Position numbers and translations under genes: made by a program. Of a stretch of 64,000 nucleotides of DNA, positions 35,832-42,694 are shown in pieces. This DNA is from Aeromicrobium senzhongii (GTDB taxonomy: Bacteria; Actinomycetota; Actinomycetes; Propionibacteriales; Nocardioidaceae). Where the stretch lies: NCBI RefSeq assembly GCF_014334735.1, contig NZ_CP060587.1:2108001-2172000 (forward strand), read 5' to 3'. Numbering within the stretch: the first letter of the stretch is position 1; every line of letters begins with the position of its first letter. The notes under the pieces were generated by a model. The model saw nothing but the letters and a program-made list of their open reading frames with translations. It was not told where the DNA came from and did no database searches.

Positions 35832-35847
35832 TGTGAGATTTGCGACA
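35832..35847. promoter_or_regulatory. CRP-like site upstream of whiB1
   Basis: TGTGAGATTTGCGACA: one perfect TGTGA half and a 3-of-5 second half at the correct 6-bp spacing. GTGAGATTT recurs 34 bp upstream at 35799-35807. Mycobacterial whiB1 is a known CRP target with two sites. Confidence 0.5.
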
Positions 35848-35961
35848 GAATCGCCTGTGGCCAAGTGTTGTTATGTGAATGAAACCTTGGGAGACTGAAG
35901 TGAGTGGTGCGCCGCAGTGCGCACGTTCCCCCACTTTCTCGGCCCCTAAGGAGTCATCGGT

Positions 35962-36213
35962 ATGGATTGGCGTCATCGTTCGGCCTGCCTGGACGAAGAT
36001 CCCGAGCTGTTCTTCCCGATCGGCAACACGGGCCCGGCGATCCTCCAAGTGGAGGAAGCGAAGATGGTGTGCCGTCGTTGTGACGTGCGCGAACAGTGCC
36101 TGCAGTGGGCGCTCGAGTCCGGTCAGGACCACGGAGTCTGGGGCGGACTCAGCGAGGACGAGCGCCGCGCGCTCAAGCGTCGCAACGCCCGCGCCCGCAT
36201 CCGCACGGCCTGA
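35962..36213 (+). CDS. whiB1: WhiB1-type iron-sulfur transcription factor
   Basis: An 83-residue Wbl protein that binds a [4Fe-4S] cluster and acts with the primary sigma factor; WhiB1 is NO-sensitive and essential in mycobacteria. Cysteines 9, 37, 40 and 46 are the cluster ligands; GVWGG follows and the C-terminus is basic (RRALKRRNARARIRTA). The start MDWRHRSACLDEDPELFFP is diagnostic of WhiB1. AAGGAG lies 9 nt before the ATG. The convergent sensor kinase next door mirrors the mycobacterial whiB1-pdtaS order. Confidence 0.95.
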   Translation: MDWRHRSACLDEDPELFFPIGNTGPAILQVEEAKMVCRRCDVREQCLQWALESGQDHGVWGGLSEDERRALKRRNARARIRTA

Positions 36214-36214
36214 T

Positions 36215-37612
36215 TCACGACAGCCCGATCGCGATCGTCACCGTCGTTCCGCCCGTCGGCGACGACTCGTACTCCAGCTCGCCCTTCAGCTCCCCCCGCA
36301 CCAACGTCGACACGATCGACAGGCCCAGGCTCAGTGTCGGATCGAAGTCCTCGGGCAGGCCTCTGCCGTCGTCACTGACCCGCATCCGGATCCGACCCCG
36401 GATCCGGTTCACGGCCAAGGTCACCCGGCCACCCTCGGGCCCGAAGGCATGCTCGGCGGCGTTCTGCACGAGCTCGGTCAGCGCCATCGCCAACGGCGTC
36501 GCGATCTCGGCCGACACCAGGCCGAAGGAACCGACGCGCTCGGCCTTGACCACCCCTCCCCCGACGTCCAGCACGGTCCGCAGCAGGGTGTCCGCGATCG
36601 CGTCGAACTCGACCGACTCGTCGAACGACTGGCTCAACGTCTCGTGGACGAGAGCGATGGAGCCGACGCGGCGCTCGGCCTCCTGCAGCGCCTCGCGTGC
36701 CGCGGGGATGTCCATCCGCCGGCTCTGCAGCCGCAACAGGGCCGCCACCGTCTGCAGGTTGTTCTTCACGCGGTGGTGGATCTCGCGGATCGTCGCGTCC
36801 TTGCTGACCAGCTCGCGCTCGCGCAGCCGCAGCTCGGTCACGTCACGCAGCAGGATCAGTGAGCCGGTCGCCTTCCCCCCGCTGCGCAGCGGCATGATCC
36901 GCAGCAGCATCGAGGCGCCCGCGCTCTCGATCTCGGCCTCGGTCTCGCCGGAGCCGAACAGGGCCGCGAAGGGGCGGTCGGCGTCCGCGCCGATCAGCGC
37001 GGTGCTCAGCTCGATCAGGTCGGCGCCCTGCAGGTCGCCGACGTGGCCCAGTCGCCGGTAGGCCGACAACGCATTGGGGCTGGCGAAGGCGACCCGGCCG
37101 TCCACGTCCGTCCGCACGAAGCCGTCGCCGACGCGCAGGGAGTCGGCCAGTTCGGACGGCACCCCCGGCAGCGGGAACTCGCCGCGCTGGATCATCTCGA
37201 ACAGCTCGTCGCTGGTGCGGCGGTACGCCGACTCCAGGGCGCCCGCCGGCCGCTGGTCGGTGGCAGGGCGACGCTTCTGGATCACGCCGATGCGCCGGCC
37301 GGCCCACATGACCGGCACGGCGGACTGGCGGATCGCGGTCCCGTCGGCTGCCGTCTCGTCCTTCAGCTCGGTGGCGTCCCGTGGCAGGAACGTGCCGACG
37401 ACGTCCTCCAACAGGGTCGTCGGGCCCGTCGTGGGGCGGATCTGCGCCGCGGCCCACATGCCCTTGGCCTCGGCGTCGTCGACCCAGAGCACGAGGTCGC
37501 TGAACGACAGGTCGGCGACGATCTGCCAATCGGTCACGAGCAGCTGCAGTCGGTCGATCTGCGCGCTCGTCAGCGCGGTCTGCGCGTCGGCGATGTCTTC
37601 GAAGGAGGGCAC
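36215..37612 (-). CDS. pdtaS: PdtaS-like sensor histidine kinase
   Basis: A 465-residue soluble kinase without membrane helices: an N-terminal GAF-like H_kinase_N domain (about 1-150), a PAS domain (about 165-270), HisKA_2 dimerisation with the phospho-His in IREIHHRVKNNLQTVAALLR (about 285), and an HATPase domain with ELVQNAAEHAFGPEGG. In mycobacteria PdtaS phosphorylates the ANTAR regulator PdtaR; no ANTAR gene is in this window. TAGGCT lies 6 nt before GTG 37612. Confidence 0.92.
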   Translation of the reverse strand: MPSFEDIADAQTALTSAQIDRLQLLVTDWQIVADLSFSDLVLWVDDAEAKGMWAAAQIRPTTGPTTLLEDVVGTFLPRDATELKDETAADGTAIRQSAVPVMWAGRRIGVIQKRRPATDQRPAGALESAYRRTSDELFEMIQRGEFPLPGVPSELADSLRVGDGFVRTDVDGRVAFASPNALSAYRRLGHVGDLQGADLIELSTALIGADADRPFAALFGSGETEAEIESAGASMLLRIMPLRSGGKATGSLILLRDVTELRLRERELVSKDATIREIHHRVKNNLQTVAALLRLQSRRMDIPAAREALQEAERRVGSIALVHETLSQSFDESVEFDAIADTLLRTVLDVGGGVVKAERVGSFGLVSAEIATPLAMALTELVQNAAEHAFGPEGGRVTLAVNRIRGRIRMRVSDDGRGLPEDFDPTLSLGLSIVSTLVRGELKGELEYESSPTGGTTVTIAIGLS

Positions 37613-37618
37613 GTCCCG

Positions 37619-37624
37619 AGCCTA
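37619..37624 (-). promoter_or_regulatory. -10 hexamer (TAGGCT), leaderless start of pdtaS
   Basis: Six nt separate TAGGCT from GTG 37612. A divergent leaderless promoter lies about 50 bases away. Confidence 0.5.
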
Positions 37625-37672
37625 GGGCGCGCCCGTTCCCGGACTCAGGCTCCCCCGGAAGCGACTCGCGGG

Positions 37673-37678
37673 TAACCT
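37673..37678 (+). promoter_or_regulatory. -10 hexamer (TAACCT), leaderless start of the TPP enzyme gene
   Basis: Seven nt separate TAACCT from ATG 37686. Confidence 0.5.
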
Positions 37679-37685
37679 GCGTCAC

Positions 37686-39374
37686 ATGACCGACGATCAC
37701 ACTCCAGAAGCGGCCTTCCCGGAGCCGACCGGCCCTCACGGTGGCCACCACGCGCTCGACGTGGCGCGGGCTCACGGCGCCGAGGCGATGTTCACCCTCT
37801 CGGGCGCCCACATCTTCCCGATGTACGACGCCGCGGTGAAGTCCGAGCAGCCGATGCCGATCATCGACGTCCGCCACGAGCCCTCCGCCGTCTTCGCGGC
37901 CGAGGCCATCGGCAAGCTGACCCGCACCCCCGGCCTCGCCGTCCTGACGGCCGGTCCCGGTGTCACCAACGGCGTCAGCCCGGTGGCCCAGGCGTTCTTC
38001 TCCGGGTCCCCGCTCGTCGTGGTCGGCGGCCGCGCGGCCGCATCGACCTGGGGCACCGGCACCCTGCAGGAACTGGACCATCCGCCGATCTTCGAGACGA
38101 TCACGAAGTACGCGACGACCGCCTCGACGCTGGCCGACATCGCGCCCGTCGTCGACCAGGCGTTCACGCTGGCCGGCTCGTCGCACCGCGGCCCCACGTT
38201 CGTGGACATCCCCATGGACGAGTTCTTCAACTCCGGGCCCGTGCAGCACACCTCCGCCGGGCCCGGCACCACCCGACTGGAGCCGGACCCCGAGGCCATC
38301 TCGAAGGTCGTGGGTCTGCTCGCCGGCGCCCAGCGCCCCGTCGTGATCCTGGGTACCGACGTGTGGTCCGACCACGCCGAGGAGGCCGCCCTGCGCTTCG
38401 TCGAGGAGACCGGCATCCCCGCCATCGCGAACGGCATGGGTCGCGGCATCGTGCCCGGCGGGCACGGCAACCTCGTGACGCGGGCCCGCTCCCGGGCGCT
38501 CGGCACGGCGGACCTCGTGGTGGTCGTCGGAACCCCCTTGGACTTCCGCCTGGGCTTCGGCCGCTTCGGCGGCAAGGACGGCGCCGCGCCGGCCGTGACG
38601 GTTCACGTGGCCGACTCCCCCGACCAGGTCTCGGCGCATGCGGCCTTGGGCGCCTCGGTCGCCGGAGACCTCAGCCTGGTGTTCGACGGCCTGCTGACCG
38701 GCCTGCAGGCGGGCGTCTCCAAGCCCGACTGGTCGCCGTGGCTGGCTGAGCTGCAGGACATCGTGGCCGCCGCGATCGAGCGCGACTCCGCCCTGCTGAC
38801 GGCCGAGGCCGACCCGATCCACCCGGCGCGCATCTACGGCGAGCTGCTGCCGCGGCTGGCCGACGACGCGGTCGTCATCGGCGACGGTGGGGACTTCGTC
38901 TCCTTCGCGGGCAAGTTCGTCGAGCCCCAGCGGCCCGGCGGCTGGCTCGACCCCGGCCCGTACGGCTGCCTCGGTGCCGGACTCGGCGCCGCGATGGCCG
39001 CACGCATCGCCCGCCCGTCCAGCCAGGTCGTGCTGTTGATGGGCGACGGCGCCGCCGGCATGTCGATCATCGACATCGACACCCTGGTCCGCCACAACCT
39101 GCCCGTCGTGATCGTCGTGGGCAACAACTCGGCGTGGGGCCTGGAGAAGCCCCCGATGCAGATGCTCTACGGCTACGACGTGGCAGCGGACCTGGCGCCC
39201 AACACGCGGTACGACCAGGTGGCCCAGGCCTTGGGCGCGGGCGGCGAGTTCGTGACCGACCCGAAGGAGATCGGACCGGCCCTGGACCGTGCCTTCGCCT
39301 CGGGCGTGCCCTACCTCGTCAACGTCGCGACGGACGTCAACGCGCTGTACCCGCGCACCACGATGGGCGTCTGA
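37686..39374 (+). CDS. Acetolactate synthase-like thiamine-diphosphate enzyme
   Basis: A 562-residue ThDP enzyme with the three domains of the acetolactate synthase family: N-terminal PYR domain with the catalytic Glu in DVRHEPSAVFAAEA (about 62), a central domain, and a C-terminal PP domain with the GDG-N motif GDGAAGMSIIDID...GNNSAWG (about 455-485). Mycobacteria carry an IlvG-like paralogue of this type. Without a small subunit gene nearby, and with an acyl-CoA thioesterase next to it, oxalyl-CoA decarboxylase or 2-hydroxyacyl-CoA lyase activity is an alternative. Confidence 0.85.
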   Translation: MTDDHTPEAAFPEPTGPHGGHHALDVARAHGAEAMFTLSGAHIFPMYDAAVKSEQPMPIIDVRHEPSAVFAAEAIGKLTRTPGLAVLTAGPGVTNGVSPVAQAFFSGSPLVVVGGRAAASTWGTGTLQELDHPPIFETITKYATTASTLADIAPVVDQAFTLAGSSHRGPTFVDIPMDEFFNSGPVQHTSAGPGTTRLEPDPEAISKVVGLLAGAQRPVVILGTDVWSDHAEEAALRFVEETGIPAIANGMGRGIVPGGHGNLVTRARSRALGTADLVVVVGTPLDFRLGFGRFGGKDGAAPAVTVHVADSPDQVSAHAALGASVAGDLSLVFDGLLTGLQAGVSKPDWSPWLAELQDIVAAAIERDSALLTAEADPIHPARIYGELLPRLADDAVVIGDGGDFVSFAGKFVEPQRPGGWLDPGPYGCLGAGLGAAMAARIARPSSQVVLLMGDGAAGMSIIDIDTLVRHNLPVVIVVGNNSAWGLEKPPMQMLYGYDVAADLAPNTRYDQVAQALGAGGEFVTDPKEIGPALDRAFASGVPYLVNVATDVNALYPRTTMGV

Positions 39375-39414
39375 GCGTCGCCGGTCTCGCGCCCACCGAC
39401 GACGGTCACGCCGA

Positions 39415-39420
39415 TAGGGT
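39415..39420 (+). promoter_or_regulatory. -10 hexamer (TAGGGT), leaderless start of the thioesterase gene
   Basis: Six nt separate TAGGGT from ATG 39427. Confidence 0.5.
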
Positions 39421-39426
39421 CGTCCG

Positions 39427-39795
39427 ATGAGCGAAGCCCAGATCACCCACACCGTCGGACCGGAGCACACCGCGCGCGCCGTGGGCAGTGGCGACCTGGA
39501 GGTGCTCGGCACCCCCGTCGCCCTGGCCTGGCTCGAGGAGGCCACCTGTGCCGCGCTCGACCTCGAGGAGACCCAGACCAGCGTCGGCACCCGCGTCGAG
39601 CTGCAACACCTGGTGGCCAGCGCAGTCGGCGCCACGATCACGACGACCGCCTCGGTCTCGCACCGCGACGGGCGCATGGTCATCTTCGAGGTGGCTGCCC
39701 GAGACCAGAACGGCGTCCTGGTCGCCAGTGGTCAGGTGCGCCGCGTCGTGGTCGATCGCGAGCGGTTCCTGTCCCGGGTGCCAGGCGTCGACTGA
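39427..39795 (+). CDS. FlK-like hotdog thioesterase
   Basis: A 122-residue hotdog-fold protein similar in layout to fluoroacetyl-CoA thioesterase FlK: LAWLEEATCAALD near residue 35, TSVGTRVELQHL near 57 (the T..H pair), and a strand-rich C-terminus. Catalytic Thr, Glu and His equivalents are plausible. The true substrate is unknown; most relatives do not act on fluoroacetyl-CoA. It follows the TPP enzyme by 52 bases but has its own -10. Confidence 0.82.
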   Translation: MSEAQITHTVGPEHTARAVGSGDLEVLGTPVALAWLEEATCAALDLEETQTSVGTRVELQHLVASAVGATITTTASVSHRDGRMVIFEVAARDQNGVLVASGQVRRVVVDRERFLSRVPGVD

Positions 39796-39835
39796 GTATG
39801 GGAGACTTGATGGTCAGCTTTATTAGGAGGAGACC

Positions 39836-39910
39836 ATGGGCAAGACCGGTCGCAAGCGTCGGGCACGCCGCAAGAAGGGCGCAAACCACGGCAAGCGCCC
39901 CAACGCGTGA
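39836..39910 (+). CDS. 50S ribosomal protein bL37 (24 aa)
   Basis: ATG 39836, preceded by TTAGGAGGAGACC, opens a 24-codon frame starting MGKTGRKRRARRKKGA and ending NHGKRPNA. The strongly basic sequence and the NHGKRPN ending match the tiny actinobacterial large-subunit protein bL37 seen in mycobacterial ribosome structures. The Shine-Dalgarno is the best in the window, fitting high expression. A strong terminator follows 15 bases after the stop. Confidence 0.88.
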   Translation: MGKTGRKRRARRKKGANHGKRPNA

Positions 39911-39925
39911 ATCGTGCCGAGAAGA

Positions 39926-39957
39926 ACGAAACCCCATCCGCTCGGATGGGGTTTCGT
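39926..39957. terminator. Bidirectional terminator between bL37 and rsrA
   Basis: Perfect 14-bp arms (ACGAAACCCCATCC and complement) around loop GCTC. T-rich on the plus side and A-rich on the other, so it can serve both convergent genes. Confidence 0.85.
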
Positions 39958-39971
39958 CGTTCCTGGGTGCG

Positions 39972-40238
39972 TCAGGGCAAGGTCTCGGTGCGAATCTCGA
40001 CCTGCACCGAGCGGATCCGGTAGAGCACCTTGTCGCGCAGCGGCGGCGGTGCGGTCTCGGTGCATGAACGCCCCACCAGAGACTTCACGATCTCCTCGAG
40101 GTGGTACTCGGTGAGGCAGTTGGAGCAGTCGTCCAGATGGGTCTGGATCTCGTCGCAGCTGGCGCCGTCGAGCTCGTGGTCGAGGAAGTTGTAGAGATTC
40201 CTCAGAGCCTTCTCGCAGTCGGGTCCGTCGCAGCTCAT
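39972..40238 (-). CDS. rsrA: RsrA-type zinc anti-sigma factor (mycothiol system anti-sigma-R factor)
   Basis: An 88-residue redox-sensing anti-sigma factor that binds the sigma factor while reduced and zinc-loaded and releases it on disulfide stress. Cys8, His34, Cys38 and Cys41 correspond, shifted by 3, to the zinc ligands Cys11, His37, Cys41 and Cys44 of Streptomyces RsrA (HLDDCSNC). A further Cys is near residue 59. The start overlaps the sigma-factor stop by 4 bases, ensuring balanced synthesis. Confidence 0.94.
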   Translation of the reverse strand: MSCDGPDCEKALRNLYNFLDHELDGASCDEIQTHLDDCSNCLTEYHLEEIVKSLVGRSCTETAPPPLRDKVLYRIRSVQVEIRTETLP

Positions 40239-40849
40239 GAGGCGTCACCTCCCGTCGGAACCTTCATACCTCGCTCGCGGGCGTAATCCGTGAGCAGCTC
40301 ACGCAACTGACGGCGTCCGCGGTGCAGTCGCGACATCACGGTGCCGATCGGCGTGTCCATGATCTCGGCGATCTCCTTGTAGGGGAACCCCTCGACGTCG
40401 GCGAGGTACACCGCGAAGCGGAAGTCCTCGGGCAGCTTCTGCAGGGCGTCCTTGACGTCGGAGTCGGGCAACCGCTCGAGAGCCTCCATCTCGGCCGACT
40501 TCATGCCGGTCGAGCTGTGCGCCGCGGCCGCCGCGATCTGCCAGTCCTCGATCTCGTCGGTGACCTGCTGCGGCTGGCGCTGCTTCTTGCGGTAGTGGTT
40601 GATGTACGTGTTCGTCAGGATCCGGTACAGCCACGCCTTCAGGTTCGTGCCGGGCTTGAACTGGTGGAAGGCGCTGAACGCCTTCGCGTACGCCTCCTGC
40701 ACCAGGTCCTCGGCGTCCTGGGGGTTGCGGGTCATCCGCAACGCGGCGGAGTAGAGCTGGTCGAGGAAGGGAAGGGCGTCGGCCTCGAATCGGGCCTGGC
40801 GCGCCTCCGCGGTCTCGGTCGAGGGGTCCACGACGGTGTCGTCAGTCAT
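40235..40849 (-). CDS. sigR: ECF sigma factor SigR/SigH (thiol-oxidative stress)
   Basis: A 204-residue ECF sigma factor starting [17 protein letters not shown]. Region 2 spans about 25-95 ([40 protein letters not shown]) and region 4 about 135-190 ([40 protein letters not shown]). The start at 40849 (GGGAG upstream) gives the normal length. An in-frame ATG at 40894 with AGGAGG 5 nt upstream would add 15 residues. The promoter upstream is an exact sigma-R site, so the gene is autoregulated. It is coupled to rsrA. Confidence 0.94.
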   Translation of the reverse strand: MTDDTVVDPSTETAEARQARFEADALPFLDQLYSAALRMTRNPQDAEDLVQEAYAKAFSAFHQFKPGTNLKAWLYRILTNTYINHYRKKQRQPQQVTDEIEDWQIAAAAAHSSTGMKSAEMEALERLPDSDVKDALQKLPEDFRFAVYLADVEGFPYKEIAEIMDTPIGTVMSRLHRGRRQLRELLTDYARERGMKVPTGGDAS

Positions 40850-40894
40850 CGTCTCCCAGCCTACTGTGGCCGGTCGTACGGGGCATGCGAGCAT
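40850..40894 (-). other. Alternative N-terminal extension of SigR (upstream start)
   Basis: In-frame ATG 40894 with AGGAGG (40900-40905) adds 15 residues, [15 protein letters not shown]. Streptomyces makes a longer unstable sigma-R' from an upstream start on its autoregulated transcript; this arrangement looks equivalent. Confidence 0.5.
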
Positions 40895-40914
40895 TCGATC
40901 CTCCTGTGAGGTCA

Positions 40915-40941
40915 AACCGTCGTGGCGCCCCGGCTATTCCC
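40915..40941 (-). promoter_or_regulatory. Sigma-R autoregulatory promoter
   Basis: Minus strand GGGAAT (40936-40941), exactly 18 bases, then GTT (40915-40917): the full sigma-R consensus. The -35 overlaps the stop codon of the upstream SRAP gene. Predicted start near 40908, only a few bases before the AGGAGG of the upstream ATG. Confidence 0.8.
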
Positions 40942-41638
40942 CGAGCGGCAGCGGCTCGACGAGCTCGGGACCGTTGTTGCGCACGTTGTTGACCGCGGTC
41001 GAGACCGGCCAGGCGCGCAGTTCGCCCGGCGTGGCGGGCACCAGGTGCTCGAGCGCGTCGGGCCACGGCTCGGCCGCCAGCCAGCGGCTCGCGATCTCGC
41101 CGTCGACGATCAGGGGCGCACGATCGTGGATGCGGCCGTCCTCGCCCTCGGCCGACGTCGTGAGGATCGTGTAGGTCAGCAGCCACTGGCCTTGCGGGTC
41201 CTTCCAGAACTCGTAGAGCCCGGCCAGGCCCAGTCCGCCCTCCGCGCTCATGAAGAAGGGCTGCTTCGGCGGCCGCTTGCCGTCCGCGCCGGCCTCGGGC
41301 TGGTACCACTCGTAGAACCCGTCCGCGGGCACGATGGCCCGACGCTTCGCGAAGGCCTTGCGGAACGACGGCTTGTCCGCGACGGTCTCGCTGCGCGCGT
41401 TGATCAGCTTGTTGCCGATGGAGGGGTCCTTCGCCCAGGACGGCACCAGGCCCCACTTGGCGGTCACCAGCTCACGCCGGAAGCCCTCGTCCTTCGTCCG
41501 GCCCACGACCAACGGCGCCAGCTTGGTCGGGGCGAGGTTGAAGTCCGGTCCGGTGTCGGTGAACAGGTCGCCGACCTCGGCCTCGAAGTCGTCGACCAGG
41601 TTCGCCGGGGTCCGCGAGGTCGCGTAACGGCCGCACAT
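40934..41638 (-). CDS. SRAP-domain DNA-protein crosslink protein (YedK/HMCES family)
   Basis: A 234-residue protein that shields abasic sites in single-stranded DNA by covalent attachment through Cys2. It starts MCGRYATSRTPANLV, so Cys2 is exposed after Met removal; LINARSETV, FYEWYQPE (the catalytic Glu) and the His in GRIHDRAPLIVD complete the active site. The start at 41638 is fixed by Cys2 and by TACGAT 6 nt upstream. The sigR promoter begins inside its stop codon. Confidence 0.93.
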   Translation of the reverse strand: MCGRYATSRTPANLVDDFEAEVGDLFTDTGPDFNLAPTKLAPLVVGRTKDEGFRRELVTAKWGLVPSWAKDPSIGNKLINARSETVADKPSFRKAFAKRRAIVPADGFYEWYQPEAGADGKRPPKQPFFMSAEGGLGLAGLYEFWKDPQGQWLLTYTILTTSAEGEDGRIHDRAPLIVDGEIASRWLAAEPWPDALEHLVPATPGELRAWPVSTAVNNVRNNGPELVEPLPLGE

Positions 41639-41644
41639 GCGGCC

Positions 41645-41650
41645 ATCGTA
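41645..41650 (-). promoter_or_regulatory. -10 hexamer (TACGAT), leaderless start of the SRAP gene
   Basis: Six nt separate TACGAT from ATG 41638. Confidence 0.5.
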
Positions 41651-41677
41651 GGCACCCGCGGTGCCCACCGGACCGAT

Positions 41678-41721
41678 CCGGCGGGTTCCGCCACACCCGA
41701 GATGGTGGCGGATCCCGCCGG
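41678..41721 (-). terminator. Terminator after the GGDEF-like gene
   Basis: Seventeen-base arms (CCGGCGGGTTCCGCCAC and its partner, one mismatch) and a 10-nt loop, starting 1 base after the stop codon. Confidence 0.75.
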
Positions 41722-41722
41722 C

Positions 41723-42373
41723 TCACCCGGTGAGTGCGTCGACCACCCAGGTCACGTCCTGTGCGTCAGCAGGCAGCATCTCGAGCCACACCCGTGGAGG
41801 CGGCGACTCGAACGTGCGGCGCAGCAGGATCGTGACGAGGTTCATCGTCGGCTGGTCCAACCGGTCTCGGTCGGCCACGACGCAGAACCTTCGGGGGGTC
41901 AGGTGGGCGATCACCTCGTCGCCGGGGAAGACGGTGCGCAGGGCGACGCTCACGTCGACCGCGTGCAACGTCGACTCCAGCGCGTGACCGGACTGCCGGT
42001 GCAGTTCGACCACGAGGAGACCGTGTCGATCCGAGACCGTCGTGCCGTCCCGGATCGCGCCGCGGTACAGCGCGTCCAGGCTGTGACGCAGGTGCGCCAC
42101 GGTCGACAGTTGGGTCAGCGGATCCTCACAGGACGTCTCGAGTTGCAGCCCTCGAGACGTCTCGGCCCACGCCACGGCGACCCCGCGGACCATCGCGAAC
42201 GATGGCTCGAGGCCGTCGAAGGCCCTCTCCACGCGGTCCAGGACCTCGTGAAGTGGAACCCCCAGGGACGCTGCACTCGCTCCCACCTCGTGTGCAACGT
42301 CCACCGCGTCCACCCGGCCGGCACGGACTGCCGAGTCGAGTTCGAGATAGTTCACGTCGTCGTACGGGTTCAT
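41723..42373 (-). CDS. Degenerate GGDEF-like protein
   Basis: A 216-residue soluble protein starting MNPYDDVNYLELDSAVR. The N-terminal half is helical; DPLTQLSTVAHLRHSLDALYR near residue 95 resembles the start of a diguanylate cyclase domain, but the GG(D/E)EF active-site loop is absent (FPGDEVIAHLTPRRF stands in a similar position). It is therefore probably not a cyclase, and could bind a nucleotide or protein. GAGGAGG 5 nt before the ATG fixes the start; the upstream part of the frame is non-coding. It is divergent from the ECF sigma gene. Confidence 0.65.
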   Translation of the reverse strand: MNPYDDVNYLELDSAVRAGRVDAVDVAHEVGASAASLGVPLHEVLDRVERAFDGLEPSFAMVRGVAVAWAETSRGLQLETSCEDPLTQLSTVAHLRHSLDALYRGAIRDGTTVSDRHGLLVVELHRQSGHALESTLHAVDVSVALRTVFPGDEVIAHLTPRRFCVVADRDRLDQPTMNLVTILLRRTFESPPPRVWLEMLPADAQDVTWVVDALTG

Positions 42374-42694
42374 CCGTGCCTCCTCTCGCAAGCCGGGCGG
42401 AATCGCCGTGTCACATGGAGGAGACGCGAGCCACGTTGCCCCATGACGCGATTTTTCGCAGCATAATTCGGACATTCGCCTCACTTCTGCGGGCCCCTGC
42501 CCGCTCGACCCCGCTGCGCCGACGTCGCGTAACTGGCAGTTCAGACCGTCGCCCCGGGGCGAATGATCACCCGAAGTGGTCCCGATGAGCCACGACAAGG
42601 CAGGGACAGCAGCGGCGAGAGCCCCCTAGACTGACACCGAGGTTCACCGTGGCCGCACACGGTGACCGCATGACCGGGCGAGAGGGGGCAGGCC
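42374..42694. other. 321-bp divergent intergenic region upstream of the ECF sigma gene
   Basis: The only gap above 300 bases. It holds the leader of the GGDEF-like gene with a possible minus-strand TATGCT -10 (42460-42465), a plus-strand TAGACT (42627-42632) and a hairpin (42645-42664) near the sigma-gene start. The middle, 42466-42620, shows no gene or clear repeat. Confidence 0.6.
42627..42632 (+). promoter_or_regulatory. Candidate -10 (TAGACT) of the ECF sigma gene
   Basis: Predicts a leader of about 55 nt containing the hairpin CACCGTG-GCCGCA-CACGGTG at 42645-42664. Confidence 0.4.
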
